Source of the DNA: Myceligenerans salitolerans
Lineage (GTDB): Bacteria; Actinomycetota; Actinomycetes; Actinomycetales; Cellulomonadaceae
Direction of reading: 5' to 3'
DNA: 64,000 nt
Assembly (NCBI RefSeq): GCF_017349295.1
Contig: NZ_JAFMPK010000019.1
Span: 62,001-126,000 of the forward strand
This document shows, in pieces, positions 42,886-55,224 of this stretch (its first letter is position 1; the number at the start of each line of letters is the position of its first letter). The position numbers and the translations under genes are program-made. The notes beneath the pieces are model-generated. The model had not been told where the DNA came from, did no database searches, and saw only the letters and a list, made by a program, of their open reading frames with translations.

Positions 42886-45800
42886 CGCCGCCGCACGGGG
42901 CGTACCGGGCGGCCCGGGGTGGCTTCCGTCAGGTGGCCGTCCGAGAGTACCGGGACGCCGCGGACCAGGACGTCGTCGACGCCCGAGGCGACCACGCGCG
43001 GCAGGTCATAGGTGGCGCGGTCGCGGACCGTGCCCGGATCGACCAGGACGACGTCGGCCACGGAGCCGGCGGCGAGTGAACCGCGCCCGGCGAAACCGAA
43101 ACGACGTGCCGCCCTGCCGGACAGGTGTTCCGCGGCGTCGTGCCACGACCAGTCGCCGGAGCCGACGCGCTCGGCGAGCATCCGCGCGAACGCGCCCCAG
43201 CCCCGGGGATGCGGACGTCCGCCCAGGTAGATCGCGTCAGACCCGCCCAGGTGCGCCGCGTGGTTCGCGAGCGCCCGCACCGACTCCGCCGAGTTCGTGG
43301 GCGGCTGGGCGAACACGCACGTGGCCCGCAGGCCGGTCGCCACGAGGATCTCGATCACGGCGCCGGCGGGGTCGAGGCCCAGGAGCCGGGCGACGTCGGG
43401 CAGCGTGCGCCCCTCCGCCCAGGTGAGGTTGCGGTGCCCGCGCTCCGGGACCGACGCGAACGTGATCCGCGGCCAGAGCTCGGCCAGCCCGGCGAAGTGC
43501 TCGCGCCGCAGCCGCGCGACCACCGCGGGATCCCGCAGCGCGGTCACCGTGGCCTCGGGGTCCGCGAGCGGCAGCCAGGAGGGCAGCGAGACCATCGCGA
43601 GGATCGAGCATCCCCTCAGGTACGGGTAGGAGTCGAACGTCACGTCGAGCCCTTCGGCCCGCGCCTCGTCGACGTAGCCGGCGAGCTCGGCCGCGGGCCC
43701 GTGGTAGTGCGACACGTGCGTGGCCGCCCCGGACGCCCGCGCGACCCGCACCAGCTCGGCGAACCCGTCACCGGCCTTGTCCTCGTACCCGCGCATGTGG
43801 CTGACGTGCGGCAGTCCATGCGTCGCCACGACCTGTGTGAGCGTGACCAGTTCGCGCTCGTCGGCGTACCCGCCGGGCACGTACTCCAGGCCGGTGGACA
43901 GCCCGCACGCGCCGTCGGCGAGCGCCTGCCGCAGGAGCCCGCGCATGCGCGCGAGGTCCTTCTTCGTGGCCCGCTTGGGGTCGTCCCCCAGCACCTCGTG
44001 CCGGATGGTGCCGTGCGGGGCGAGGTAGGCGACGTTCACCGGGACCGTACCGTCGTAGGAGGCCAGCAGGTCGCGGACCCGGGGACCGCGGTACCGCGGG
44101 TGGTCGCCGAGGATCGCCGCGAAGTAGGTGGCGGGCCACCGGCCGTCGCCGGGCGCGTACGAGACGCCGTCCTGACCGGTGACGACGGTCGTCACGCCCT
44201 GCCGCAGGAGTGCCAGCTGCACCTCCGGCTCGAACACCACGCCCTCGGCGTGCGAGTGCGCGTCGACGAGCCCCGGCAGGGCGACGCGTCCGCCCGCGTC
44301 GAGCACGCGACCGTCGAGGGCGCCGCCGGTGCCCGCACGCGTGACGAGCGCGACGCGTCCGTCGGCGAGGTGGAGGTCGACCGGCTCGGACAGCGAGCCG
44401 CCGGGCAGCGGCAGCCGTGCCGCGCGGATCGTCGTGACGTGCTCCGTGCGGGGCCCGCTGCCGGACACCGCGGCCGCACGGGGGGCCCGGGGCCGCAGGA
44501 AGAGGTCCGCGAGCGCCCCCGCCTCGGCGCCGTGGAGGCGGGTCTCGGCGTCGCGCGCCTCGGCCATCTCGCGCGGGAGGTCCCGCGGCGCGCCCCGTAC
44601 GGCGGGTCTGCGCTGCCACGGCAGGGGTCCGGCGAGGGGCCGGTACTCGACGCCGTACGCGTCGAGCCGTGGCAGGTGATGCCGGGCCAGCCGGTCCAGG
44701 AACTGCGCCGACGACGGCGTTCCGGGCGAGCGGTCGGCCTCGGGCGACCAGAGCACCTCGGCGACGGCCGCCAGCCGTGGGAAGGTGGCGTAGTCGACGC
44801 GGCGGGCGGAGTCGAGGTGCTCGGTCCACACCTGCGCCTGCCCGCCCAGCAGCCGCCCGTGGGGCGCGCCGCTGCGGTCCGTCGCGGCCGGCCGGGCGGG
44901 CAGGAACGGGCCCGGGTCGTAGGAGAGGGCGTCCTCGGTGGTGCGGAGGAAGCCGACCGGGACCGGTTCGCCGGGGTGGTCACCACCGCGGTGGTCCAGG
45001 TACCACGCCGCCTCGGGTGCGACGACGACGTCGTGCCCGGCCGCGGCGGCACGTGACGCGACGCTCGGGCTGCCCGACCGCCACGCCATGACCACGACGT
45101 CGCGCGGCAGGTCCGGGCCGAACGCCTCGTCCCAGACGATCGCCCGCCGCCCGAGGGACCGCACGTGGGCGGCGAGACGCGCCAGGAACCAGCCGTGCAG
45201 GCGGGTGACGTCGGGGGCACCGTCGTGTCGCGTGAGGCCGAGCGCGGCGGCCCGGGCGCGGATGGCCGGTGTCCCCTGCCAGCGGTCCGGCGGCACCTCG
45301 TCGCCGCCGAGGTGGATCCACGGCGCGTCGAACACCTCCGCGACCTCGTCGAGCACGTGCCGGAAGAACGACAGCGACTCGTGGGACGGGTCGAGCACGT
45401 CTTCACTGATGCCCCAGGTGGTACGGACACCGCGCCGGTCCTTCCGGGTACCGAGGAACGGGTAGGCGGCAGCGGCGGCCTCGACGTGTCCGGGCACGTC
45501 GATCTCGGGGACGACGGTGACTCCGCGGTCGCGCGCGTAGGCGACGATCTCACGCAGGTCGTCCTGCGTGTAGAAGCCGCCGTGGGGCGTGTCGTCACCG
45601 GTGCCGGTACGCCAGGTTCCGACCGTGGACTCCGCGCGCCACGCGCCGGCCTGTGTCAGCTCGGGATAGCGGCGCACCTCGAACCGCCAGCCCTGGTCGT
45701 CGGTGAGGTGGAGCTGCAGCACGTTGAGCTTGTGCGTCGCGGCGAGGTCGACGAAGCGCAGTACGTCGTGCTTGGGCAGGAAGTGCCGTGCGACGTCGAG

Positions 45801-46325
45801 AAGAACGCCGCGGTGAGGGAAGCGGGGGTGGTCCGTGAGGCTGACGACGGGAAGGTCGGCGCGCGACCGCGTGGCTGCCCGGCGGTACGCGGCGGTCCCC
45901 GCGAGCTGCCGGAGGGTCTGTGCCGCGGCATGGGCGCCGTCGAGGTCGGCGGCCTCCACCCTGACTCGCGCGCGCGGCGGCGCCACGCGGTCCGCCGGCG
46001 GCACCGCCGGACCCTGCACGGGGCGAAGCCGCCCGTCGTCCACCGGATCCGGGTCACGGGCCGGAGCGGGCGAGACCCGCAGGCGGTAGCCGCCCGCCGG
46101 AAGGTGGTCGACCCGATCGAAGCTCACGTCGGGTTCGTCCGCGGTCCCACCGCCGGGCACCAGGTCGATCCCGAACGCCGCCTCGGTGACCCCGCGCCAC
46201 CATCGCGCCGCGGGGCGAAGGGAGGCGTCCGCGACCACCCGTGCTCCGTCGCCGAGCGTGACCGTACCGCTCCCGGTCTCCAGCGACACGGGTGCGGGAA
46301 CGAGACCGAGTTCGTGGTGGGTCAC
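42882..46325 (-). CDS. Fused beta-N-acetylhexosaminidase (GH20) and N-acyl-D-amino-acid deacylase
   Basis: About 1,147 residues without a signal peptide. N-terminal half: an alpha/beta GH20b-like domain (to about 165), then the GH20 barrel with GVLLDVARHF, LHLTDDQGWR, PEIDVPGH and HLGGDEVPPDRW, whose adjacent Asp/Glu is the catalytic pair (about 342-343). It ends near WQRRP (about 573). A linker of about 60 residues follows. C-terminal half (about 635-1147): amidohydrolase of the D-aminoacylase family: DAHSHAEG (HxH metal site), HVSHMRGYE and HVSHYHGP (histidine ligands), LGGSDAIYLGGRPHPRGWGAFAR (Asp). The Cys ligand of classic D-aminoacylases is replaced in TGQDGVS. GTG 46325 lies 8 nt after TAAGGT (leaderless); the longer TTG start overlaps that box. 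First gene of a three-gene operon. Confidence 0.85.
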   Translation of the reverse strand: MTHHELGLVPAPVSLETGSGTVTLGDGARVVADASLRPAARWWRGVTEAAFGIDLVPGGGTADEPDVSFDRVDHLPAGGYRLRVSPAPARDPDPVDDGRLRPVQGPAVPPADRVAPPRARVRVEAADLDGAHAAAQTLRQLAGTAAYRRAATRSRADLPVVSLTDHPRFPHRGVLLDVARHFLPKHDVLRFVDLAATHKLNVLQLHLTDDQGWRFEVRRYPELTQAGAWRAESTVGTWRTGTGDDTPHGGFYTQDDLREIVAYARDRGVTVVPEIDVPGHVEAAAAAYPFLGTRKDRRGVRTTWGISEDVLDPSHESLSFFRHVLDEVAEVFDAPWIHLGGDEVPPDRWQGTPAIRARAAALGLTRHDGAPDVTRLHGWFLARLAAHVRSLGRRAIVWDEAFGPDLPRDVVVMAWRSGSPSVASRAAAAGHDVVVAPEAAWYLDHRGGDHPGEPVPVGFLRTTEDALSYDPGPFLPARPAATDRSGAPHGRLLGGQAQVWTEHLDSARRVDYATFPRLAAVAEVLWSPEADRSPGTPSSAQFLDRLARHHLPRLDAYGVEYRPLAGPLPWQRRPAVRGAPRDLPREMAEARDAETRLHGAEAGALADLFLRPRAPRAAAVSGSGPRTEHVTTIRAARLPLPGGSLSEPVDLHLADGRVALVTRAGTGGALDGRVLDAGGRVALPGLVDAHSHAEGVVFEPEVQLALLRQGVTTVVTGQDGVSYAPGDGRWPATYFAAILGDHPRYRGPRVRDLLASYDGTVPVNVAYLAPHGTIRHEVLGDDPKRATKKDLARMRGLLRQALADGACGLSTGLEYVPGGYADERELVTLTQVVATHGLPHVSHMRGYEDKAGDGFAELVRVARASGAATHVSHYHGPAAELAGYVDEARAEGLDVTFDSYPYLRGCSILAMVSLPSWLPLADPEATVTALRDPAVVARLRREHFAGLAELWPRITFASVPERGHRNLTWAEGRTLPDVARLLGLDPAGAVIEILVATGLRATCVFAQPPTNSAESVRALANHAAHLGGSDAIYLGGRPHPRGWGAFARMLAERVGSGDWSWHDAAEHLSGRAARRFGFAGRGSLAAGSVADVVLVDPGTVRDRATYDLPRVVASGVDDVLVRGVPVLSDGHLTEATPGRPVRPVRRR

Positions 46326-46333
46326 GGAGTGCA

Positions 46334-46339
46334 ACCTTA
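46334..46339 (-). promoter_or_regulatory. Putative -10 box, leaderless hexosaminidase/deacylase operon
   Basis: TAAGGT on the minus strand ends 8 nt before the GTG at 46325, and rules out the TTG start it overlaps. Confidence 0.5.
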
Positions 46340-46487
46340 GTGCCGACTCGCGTCACGTGACGCGGGCGGTGCCCGCGCACGAAGCGGCCCGAAATGGTAG
46401 ACCTCGGCCCGGCGGAGGGCATGGCCCGCCCGCGGGTTCTCGCTCACCGCCGCGCGACGGGCCGGCCGCCGCCATGCGGCGTTTCGC

Positions 46488-50670
<4,183 letters not shown>

Positions 50671-50701
50671 CACCGACGCCGTGGAGTGGCACCGACTGGC
50701 C

Positions 50702-50741
50702 GCGCCGCCCCGTTCCGCCACCTCGCGGACCGGGGCGGCGC
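50702..50741 (+). terminator. Terminator after the GH9 gene
   Basis: Perfect 11-bp stem GCGCCGCCCCG / CGGGGCGGCGC with an 18-nt loop, 32 nt after the stop codon. Confidence 0.75.
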
Positions 50742-51012
50742 AGCCGCTCGCGGGCACCGCTGCGCCCGGGCAGGGAGGCGCAAATCCGCGCTGACCAGGG
50801 CACGTCTACGATCTACGGAATTGACCCCCGTGCGTCAAGAAATGTACGAACAGAAATGCTGGACATGCGTCCAACAGCAACATCTCAATTATTCTTGACG
50901 GCATTCTTCTCTCGCTGGCAGGCTCTCCCCCACCATCGAGCCGGGCTTCTGACCGCGCGACACGTGTCACGCGCGCCGGCCCGGCCGGAGCAACAACAGA
51001 GAGAAGAACGCT
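50742..51012. other. Low-GC intergenic stretch with promoter-like sequence and inverted repeat
   Basis: 271 bp before the small gene at 51013. Positions ~50815-50905 are markedly less GC-rich than the surroundings. TTGACC (50820-50825) and TACGAA (about 50844) could form a -35/-10 pair with an 18-nt spacer. GTCAAGAA and TTCTTGAC form an 8-bp inverted repeat about 50 nt apart, between about 50834 and 50899. A short plus-strand frame through it lacks a ribosome binding site and is not called. Confidence 0.4.
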
Positions 51013-51201
51013 ATGGGCGACGCGATCGCCACCGGTGTCGAGGTCCGGGTCACCGGAGCATCGAGCACGGAGCACGGGTCCGAAGGTGTGGTGAAGGCGA
51101 TCCGGCGCGGCTGGACCGGCATGGAAGCGGTGGTGGAATCCCCCGGCCTGCTGCGGAAGCGAGAGTTCACCGTTCCCCTGGTGGACCTGTCGCGGAAGTG
51201 A
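51013..51201 (+). CDS. Small unknown protein (62 aa)
   Basis: 62 residues (MGDAIATGVEVRVTGASSTE...), acidic/basic mixed, soluble. It might be a small beta-barrel: VEVRVTGASSTEHGSEGVVKAI and FTVPLVDLS are alternating hydrophobic patterns. AGAGAGAAG precedes the ATG, a moderate ribosome binding site. The ORF is short, so the call rests on codon use and start context. A GC-rich repeat begins 20 nt after its stop. Confidence 0.5.
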   Translation: MGDAIATGVEVRVTGASSTEHGSEGVVKAIRRGWTGMEAVVESPGLLRKREFTVPLVDLSRK

Positions 51202-51221
51202 GCGGCCACCCCATCACGACC

Positions 51222-51285
51222 GAGGGCCCGGGGGCGCGCCCCCGGCGCGGGGCGTGGGGGCTCCGCTCCCGCAAGACATGACGAG
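51222..51285 (+). repeat. GC-rich dispersed double-hairpin repeat, copy A
   Basis: GAGGGCCCGGGGGCGCGCCC then a partial GTGGGGGCTCCGCTCCCGC hairpin, ending GCAAGACATGACGAG. Matches copies at 9386 (reverse), 51349 and 52202. Confidence 0.7.
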
Positions 51286-51286
51286 A

Positions 51287-51313
51287 CGGCGTGGCCCGAA
51301 AGGGCACACGCCG
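51287..51313 (+). terminator. GAAA-loop terminator hairpin
   Basis: Stem CGGCGTG-GCCC / GGGC-A-CACGCCG with GAAA tetraloop and one bulge. Follows repeat copy A, and resembles the tRNA-Lys terminator at 9580-9610. Confidence 0.6.
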
Positions 51314-51348
51314 CCTGCAGGGACGCTACTCGAACAACGCGACCACCG

Positions 51349-51410
51349 CGGGGGTCCGGGGGCGTACCCCCGGGCGGGGTGTGGGGGTTGCACCCCCACA
51401 GGGCACGACG
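51349..51410 (+). repeat. GC-rich dispersed double-hairpin repeat, copy B
   Basis: GGGGGTCCGGGGGCGTACCC, a CCGGGCGGGG stretch, then TGTGGGGGTTGCACCCCCACA. Both hairpins are clear here. About 60 nt downstream of the previous terminator. Confidence 0.75.
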
Positions 51411-51436
51411 TTCCACCAGCCCGTCACACCCAGAAC

Positions 51437-51465
51437 TTAGTGCTATATGTCTCTAATGGTAGCTT
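51437..51465 (+). promoter_or_regulatory. Promoter of gene at 51472 (leaderless)
   Basis: TTAGTG (51437-51442), 17-nt spacer, TAGCTT (51460-51465), then 6 nt to the GTG at 51472. The clearest two-box promoter in the window. Confidence 0.55.
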
Positions 51466-51471
51466 TGCCGG

Positions 51472-52014
51472 GTGGATGCCTTCCTCACGCAGCTGCCCAC
51501 CCTCGTCGGAGTGGTGATCGGCGTCGTCGGCACGCTGGTCACGACCGCGGCCACCGACGCCGCACGCTGGCGCCGGGAACAGCGGGTTCGGTTCGACAAG
51601 CAGGTGCTCGACGTGAGCGCCGAGTACGTCGCGTCGATCCGGGAGATCGTCCAGACACTGGCCAGCATGACGGTGCACCTGCGGCAGGGTGACAAGTCTC
51701 CCCCGCTCGACGCCGACGAGGGACACACACGCCTGCAGGCGGCGAATTACCGGCGGATGTTGGCCTGGGAGTCGCTGTGCCTGATCGCCGACGACGACAC
51801 GGTGGCCACCGGCGGCCGGATGTGGCACGCGACCGGAAATCTGGAGTACAAGATCCGGGACCTCGACAGGTTCGACCCTGCCGACTGGGAACCGCTCGAC
51901 CGGGAGATCCGCAGCCAGCAGAAACAGTTCTACCAGGCGGTGCGCCGCAGCCTGGGGATCGGCCCCCTCGCGGTCCCCGTCAGCCGGTACGAGCACGCGT
52001 CCGAAACGGGCTGA
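51472..52014 (+). CDS. Unknown membrane-anchored protein (180 aa)
   Basis: 180 residues, not recognised. One N-terminal transmembrane segment (about 5-27; LPTLVGVVIGVVGTLVTTAATDA) followed by a charged helical domain (WRREQRVRFDKQVLDVSAEYVASIREIVQTLASMTVHL) and a second helical region (LDREIRSQQKQFYQAVRRSLG). Looks like a membrane-tethered helical bundle. Leaderless GTG start supported by the promoter 6 nt upstream. It lies in a lower-GC patch beside tmRNA. Confidence 0.6.
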   Translation: MDAFLTQLPTLVGVVIGVVGTLVTTAATDAARWRREQRVRFDKQVLDVSAEYVASIREIVQTLASMTVHLRQGDKSPPLDADEGHTRLQAANYRRMLAWESLCLIADDDTVATGGRMWHATGNLEYKIRDLDRFDPADWEPLDREIRSQQKQFYQAVRRSLGIGPLAVPVSRYEHASETG

Positions 52015-52201
52015 ACACGCCACGGCGTGGCCCCCGACAGGATCCGCCGCCCGCCCCGGGCGATCTCCCTTGCCCTCGACATCGACGAGGACGAGATCAC
52101 CGAGAGCGAGCCCAAGGAGCCGTTCACACGGCTGCGAGCCGTGGAATGTGCCCGGACGGTGGTGGACACGTCCCAAGCCCTTCACACCGAACGATACCCA
52201 G

Positions 52202-52253
52202 GCGGGGGCCCGGGGGCGGGGTGTGGGGTTGCACCCCCACGAAACATGACGAG
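52202..52253 (+). repeat. GC-rich dispersed double-hairpin repeat, copy C
   Basis: GCGGGGGCCCGGGGGCGGGG then TGTGGGGTTGCACCCCCAC and GAAACATGACGAG. The first hairpin is truncated compared with copies B and D. It lies downstream of the tmRNA gene and merges into its terminator. Confidence 0.7.
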
Positions 52254-52297
52254 GCGAGCCGGTCCACGCTTTCCGCGGACACAGCTCGCCCCTCGTC
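52248..52297 (-). terminator. Terminator of ssrA
   Basis: Long imperfect stem GACGAGG-CGAGC / GCTCG-CC-CCTCGTC with a GTCC...GGAC inner pair, beginning 4 nt past the 3' end of tmRNA. Confidence 0.7.
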
Positions 52298-52300
52298 GAG

Positions 52301-52669
52301 TGGAGCTGCCGGGAATCGAACCCGGGTCCGGTGTCGCTTTTCGAGGACTTCTCCGGGCGCAGTCTGCTATGGCTTTTCTCGGCCCCCGCGCTTGCGCAGA
52401 CTCATTCGCGGACGGGCTCAGTCACCTAGAAGTCCCGGTAGTCCCGGTGACGTGGACTACCAGCAGTGGCTCTCAAGATGACGCCGGCTACCGGGGTGAG
52501 AGCACCCCCGGGCCGACGGACTTCGGGCTCGCCTCAGGCGGCGAGGGCGAAGTCGTTGCGCGAGTTGGTATCGGCAACTATTGGTTTGCAGACATCGTTA
52601 GCGAGATAAGTCTGCATCCTCGGCCCGCTTCCCCTCGAAGCACGACCACCGTCGAAACCGATCAGCCCC
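52301..52669 (-). ncRNA. ssrA: Transfer-messenger RNA (tmRNA)
   Basis: 369 nt. The 5' GGGGCTGATCGGTTTCGAC and 3' GGTTCGATTCCCGGCAGCTCCA ends form the tRNA-like domain (acceptor GGGGCTG / CAGCTCC). The tag reads ADTNSRNDFALAA and ends in TGA, a typical actinobacterial degradation tag ending ALAA. The CCA is not encoded (ACTC follows). SmpB, its protein partner, is encoded about 0.6 kb upstream on the same strand. Confidence 0.95.
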
Positions 52670-52931
52670 ATGTTGAGTTGTCAACGCCCCGCCGATGCCC
52701 GTGGACTTCGGCGAGGTACTCAGTCTAGTGGATCAACACGCGGGCCCGTCACGTTATTTCCGGACCGCGCCACGACCGCCGTCGTCCACGAACGCCCAGG
52801 TCACAGGCATAACAGGGAGCGCCGACGCGCCGATCGGGCACAGCCCGACCATGATCACGTGCGCAGCCACCAGACCACGAGCCACCAGATCAGGCCCCGG
52901 CACGATCAGGCTGCGAGAACGATCCTCACCG

Positions 52932-53252
52932 TCAGCCCTCGGCCGCGCGATCCGCGTGACCGAGCGCCATCTGCGGCGCAACCAGGTCGCGGACCCTGCG
53001 CTTGAGCTCGGCGATGTCGGGGAACCCGCCGTCGCGCTTGCGGTTCCAGACGGTGACGGGCGCGGCGTCGTCGTCGGACCCGAACACCTGGATCCGGAAG
53101 ACGCCGGCCTCGACGTCCTTGGCGGCCGGCCGCAGGGCGACCTCACCGACCTCGGACTCGAAGGTCTGCAGCAGCTCCGCGGCATACCACTGGGCACGCA
53201 GCAGCCACTTGCAGCGGACGCAGTAGGTGATGACGACGCGCGGCCCCGGCAT
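52932..53252 (-). CDS. SelT/SelW/SelH (Rdx) family protein
   Basis: 106 residues with a thioredoxin-like fold. VVITYCVRCKWLLRAQWYAAELLQTFESEVGEVALRPA has the CxxC redox motif (cysteine instead of the selenocysteine of eukaryotic SelW), and GVFRIQVFGSDDDA..VTVWNRKRDGGFPDIAELKRRVRDLVAP is the family C-terminus. Exact substrate is unknown. It starts 3 nt after smpB and ends before tmRNA, so it sits between smpB and ssrA in one transcription direction. Confidence 0.85.
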   Translation of the reverse strand: MPGPRVVITYCVRCKWLLRAQWYAAELLQTFESEVGEVALRPAAKDVEAGVFRIQVFGSDDDAAPVTVWNRKRDGGFPDIAELKRRVRDLVAPQMALGHADRAAEG

Positions 53253-53255
53253 GCC

Positions 53256-53753
53256 CTAGCTCAGCTTCTCGCGGTGGCGCATGGCGCGCAGGGCCTCGCG
53301 GTTGTCCTGCTTCTCGCGCAGGGCCTGGCGCTTGTCGTACTCCTTCTTGCCGCGCGCGAGCGCGATCTCGACCTTGGCCCGGCCGTCCAGGAAGTACAGC
53401 GACAGCGGCACCACCGTGTGGCCCTTCTCGTGCGCCCTGGCCTGCAGACGCAGAATCTCGTCCTTGTGCAGCAGCAGCTTGCGCTTGCGGCGGGGCGAGT
53501 GGTTGTTCCAGGTGCCCTGGAAGTACTCGGGGATGTGCACGCCCTCCAGCCAGGCCTCTCCCCGGTCGACGTGCACGTAGCCGTCCACGAGGGACGCGCG
53601 CCCCATGCGTAGCGCCTTGACCTCGGTGCCCCACAGCACGAGGCCCGCCTCGAAGACGTCCTCGATCACGTAGTCGTGGCGTGCCTTCTTGTTGTTCGCC
53701 ACGATCTTGCGCGGGTCCTCGGGCTTCTGCTTCTTCTTGGCGCCCTTCGCCAT
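53256..53753 (-). CDS. smpB: SsrA-binding protein SmpB
   Basis: 165 residues. [47 protein letters not shown] is the SmpB core, [19 protein letters not shown] the RNA-binding helix, and the basic C-terminal tail [26 protein letters not shown] inserts into the decoding centre. It delivers tmRNA to stalled ribosomes. Starts 127 nt after the M23 peptidase gene. Confidence 0.96.
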   Translation of the reverse strand: MAKGAKKKQKPEDPRKIVANNKKARHDYVIEDVFEAGLVLWGTEVKALRMGRASLVDGYVHVDRGEAWLEGVHIPEYFQGTWNNHSPRRKRKLLLHKDEILRLQARAHEKGHTVVPLSLYFLDGRAKVEIALARGKKEYDKRQALREKQDNREALRAMRHREKLS

Positions 53754-53880
53754 GGTCTCCCTCCACGTCCGATCACATCGGCACGTCCAGCGGACCGGCG
53801 TCCGTCCGGGTTCGCGCGCGACGTTCCAGGATACGCGCCGTCAACCGCCCCGTCCGGTGATTTAGGGCGCGAGGCCGGAC

Positions 53881-55224
53881 TCAGAGGTAGGTCATCGGGT
53901 CCACCGTGGACCCGTTGACGTAGACCTCGAAGTGCAGGTGGCAGGCGGTGGAGGTGCCCGTGGTCCCCGAGTAGCCGATCACCTGGCCCCGCGTCACGCG
54001 CTGCCCCGGCGAGACCGCCCAGCTCGTGAGGTGGTTGTAGCTGGACATGAGGCTGTTGCCCGAACCGGTGTAGCCGTGGTCGATGAGCACCTGGTTGCCC
54101 AGTCCCTGGATGGTGCGCGCGTACAGCACCGTGCCCGAGTTCGCCGCCAGGATGGGGGTACCGCAGTAGGCGCGGAAGTCCGTGCCGGCGTGCAGCCGCC
54201 AGTAGTTCAGCACCGGGTGGAAACGCATTCCGTAGGAGGAGGTGACCACGGGGTTCGCCGTCGGCCACGTCAGGTACGACGCCGTCCCCGGCGACCCGCC
54301 AGACGACCCGCCGTCGCCGCCGGACCCGCCGCTTCCCCGCCCGCTCCGGCTGGCCGCGCGCTGCCGGTCACGCTCCTGCTGCTCGGCGATGATCTCCTTG
54401 AGGTCCGCCTCGATCGAGCTGATCGCCTGCTCGGTCTCCTCCAGCGAACGGGTCGCGGCGGCCCTGCGCCGCTCGATGCGGTTCTTGAGCTGCCGCTGCT
54501 CCCCGATGAGGCTCTCGATCTCGGCCTTCGTGGTCGCGGCCTCCTCGCGGGCCTGCTTCTTGCGCTCGACGTTCTCGTCGGCGAGCGTCTTGAGCTCCGT
54601 GACGGTCTCGCGGATCGCGGTGAGGCGGGCCTTGAGGTTGCGTGCCTGCGCCGCGGAGTCCTGCAGTTCGGCCAGTGCCCGCGCCTGGCTCCGCGCCGCC
54701 GAGGAGGAGACGGCGTACCCGGCGAGGAACTCCTCGGTGGTCTGCGCGCCGGTGACCAGCCCGAGCGCCGTCGTCGTGCCCGAAGACCGGAAGTCCTCCC
54801 GCGCCATCTGGACGATGTCCTCCCGCGCCGTGTCCGCCTTGCCGGCGTCGTCGGCGATCTGGCGGACGATCCTGGCCTCCTCGGACTGGGCGTCCGTGAG
54901 CCGCTGCGCGAGGATCGCGGCCTCCCGCTCCGCCTGTTCCAGTCCGGCCTCGGCCTGGGCCAGCTCGGCCTCGGCGAGCGGCAGGCGGGCCTCCACGTCG
55001 TTGAGCTCGAGCGCGGCCTCCGCGAGCCGCTGGTCGGTGTGCTCGAGGCTGCTCTCGAGCTCCTCCCGCTCCCGCTCCTTGGCTTCGGCCCGCGCCTCCG
55101 CGGCGGCGCGCTGGTCGTCGAGGTCGTCGGCCGCGGCGGGGACGACGACGGTACCGCCGCCGAGGGCCAGCAGGAGTGCGAGGGCCACCGGGACGGCTCG
55201 TGCCAGATTTCGGTGCGACATCAT
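53881..55224 (-). CDS. Secreted M23 peptidase with coiled coil (FtsEX-linked)
   Basis: 447 residues. Signal peptide MMSHRNLARAVPVALALLLALGG (about 1-30), then ~270 residues of coiled coil rich in Glu/Ala/Arg (DDQRAAAEARAEAKEREREELESS..., RRAAATRSLEETEQAISSIE). A Gly/Ser linker leads to an M23 domain (about 315-447): YGMRFHPVLNYWRLHAGTDF holds the zinc His and Asp, and TACHLHFEVYVNG the HxH motif. This layout, directly after ftsE-ftsX, is that of FtsEX-activated cell-wall hydrolases such as PcsB, EnvC or RipC. Start ATG shares its A with the ftsX stop. It likely splits the septum peptidoglycan. Confidence 0.9.
   Translation of the reverse strand: MMSHRNLARAVPVALALLLALGGGTVVVPAAADDLDDQRAAAEARAEAKEREREELESSLEHTDQRLAEAALELNDVEARLPLAEAELAQAEAGLEQAEREAAILAQRLTDAQSEEARIVRQIADDAGKADTAREDIVQMAREDFRSSGTTTALGLVTGAQTTEEFLAGYAVSSSAARSQARALAELQDSAAQARNLKARLTAIRETVTELKTLADENVERKKQAREEAATTKAEIESLIGEQRQLKNRIERRRAAATRSLEETEQAISSIEADLKEIIAEQQERDRQRAASRSGRGSGGSGGDGGSSGGSPGTASYLTWPTANPVVTSSYGMRFHPVLNYWRLHAGTDFRAYCGTPILAANSGTVLYARTIQGLGNQVLIDHGYTGSGNSLMSSYNHLTSWAVSPGQRVTRGQVIGYSGTTGTSTACHLHFEVYVNGSTVDPMTYL

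Noticed and set aside
50813-50898. Small plus-strand open frame through the low-GC stretch.
   Set aside because: It lacks a ribosome binding site and its codons are not biased like the neighbours; the stretch looks regulatory instead.
52670-52931. A hydrophobic minus-strand frame (VAAHVIMVGLCPIGASALPVMPVTW) upstream of tmRNA.
   Set aside because: It has no start codon with a ribosome binding site in a sensible place and seems a chance hydrophobic stretch; the tmRNA promoter region is expected here.
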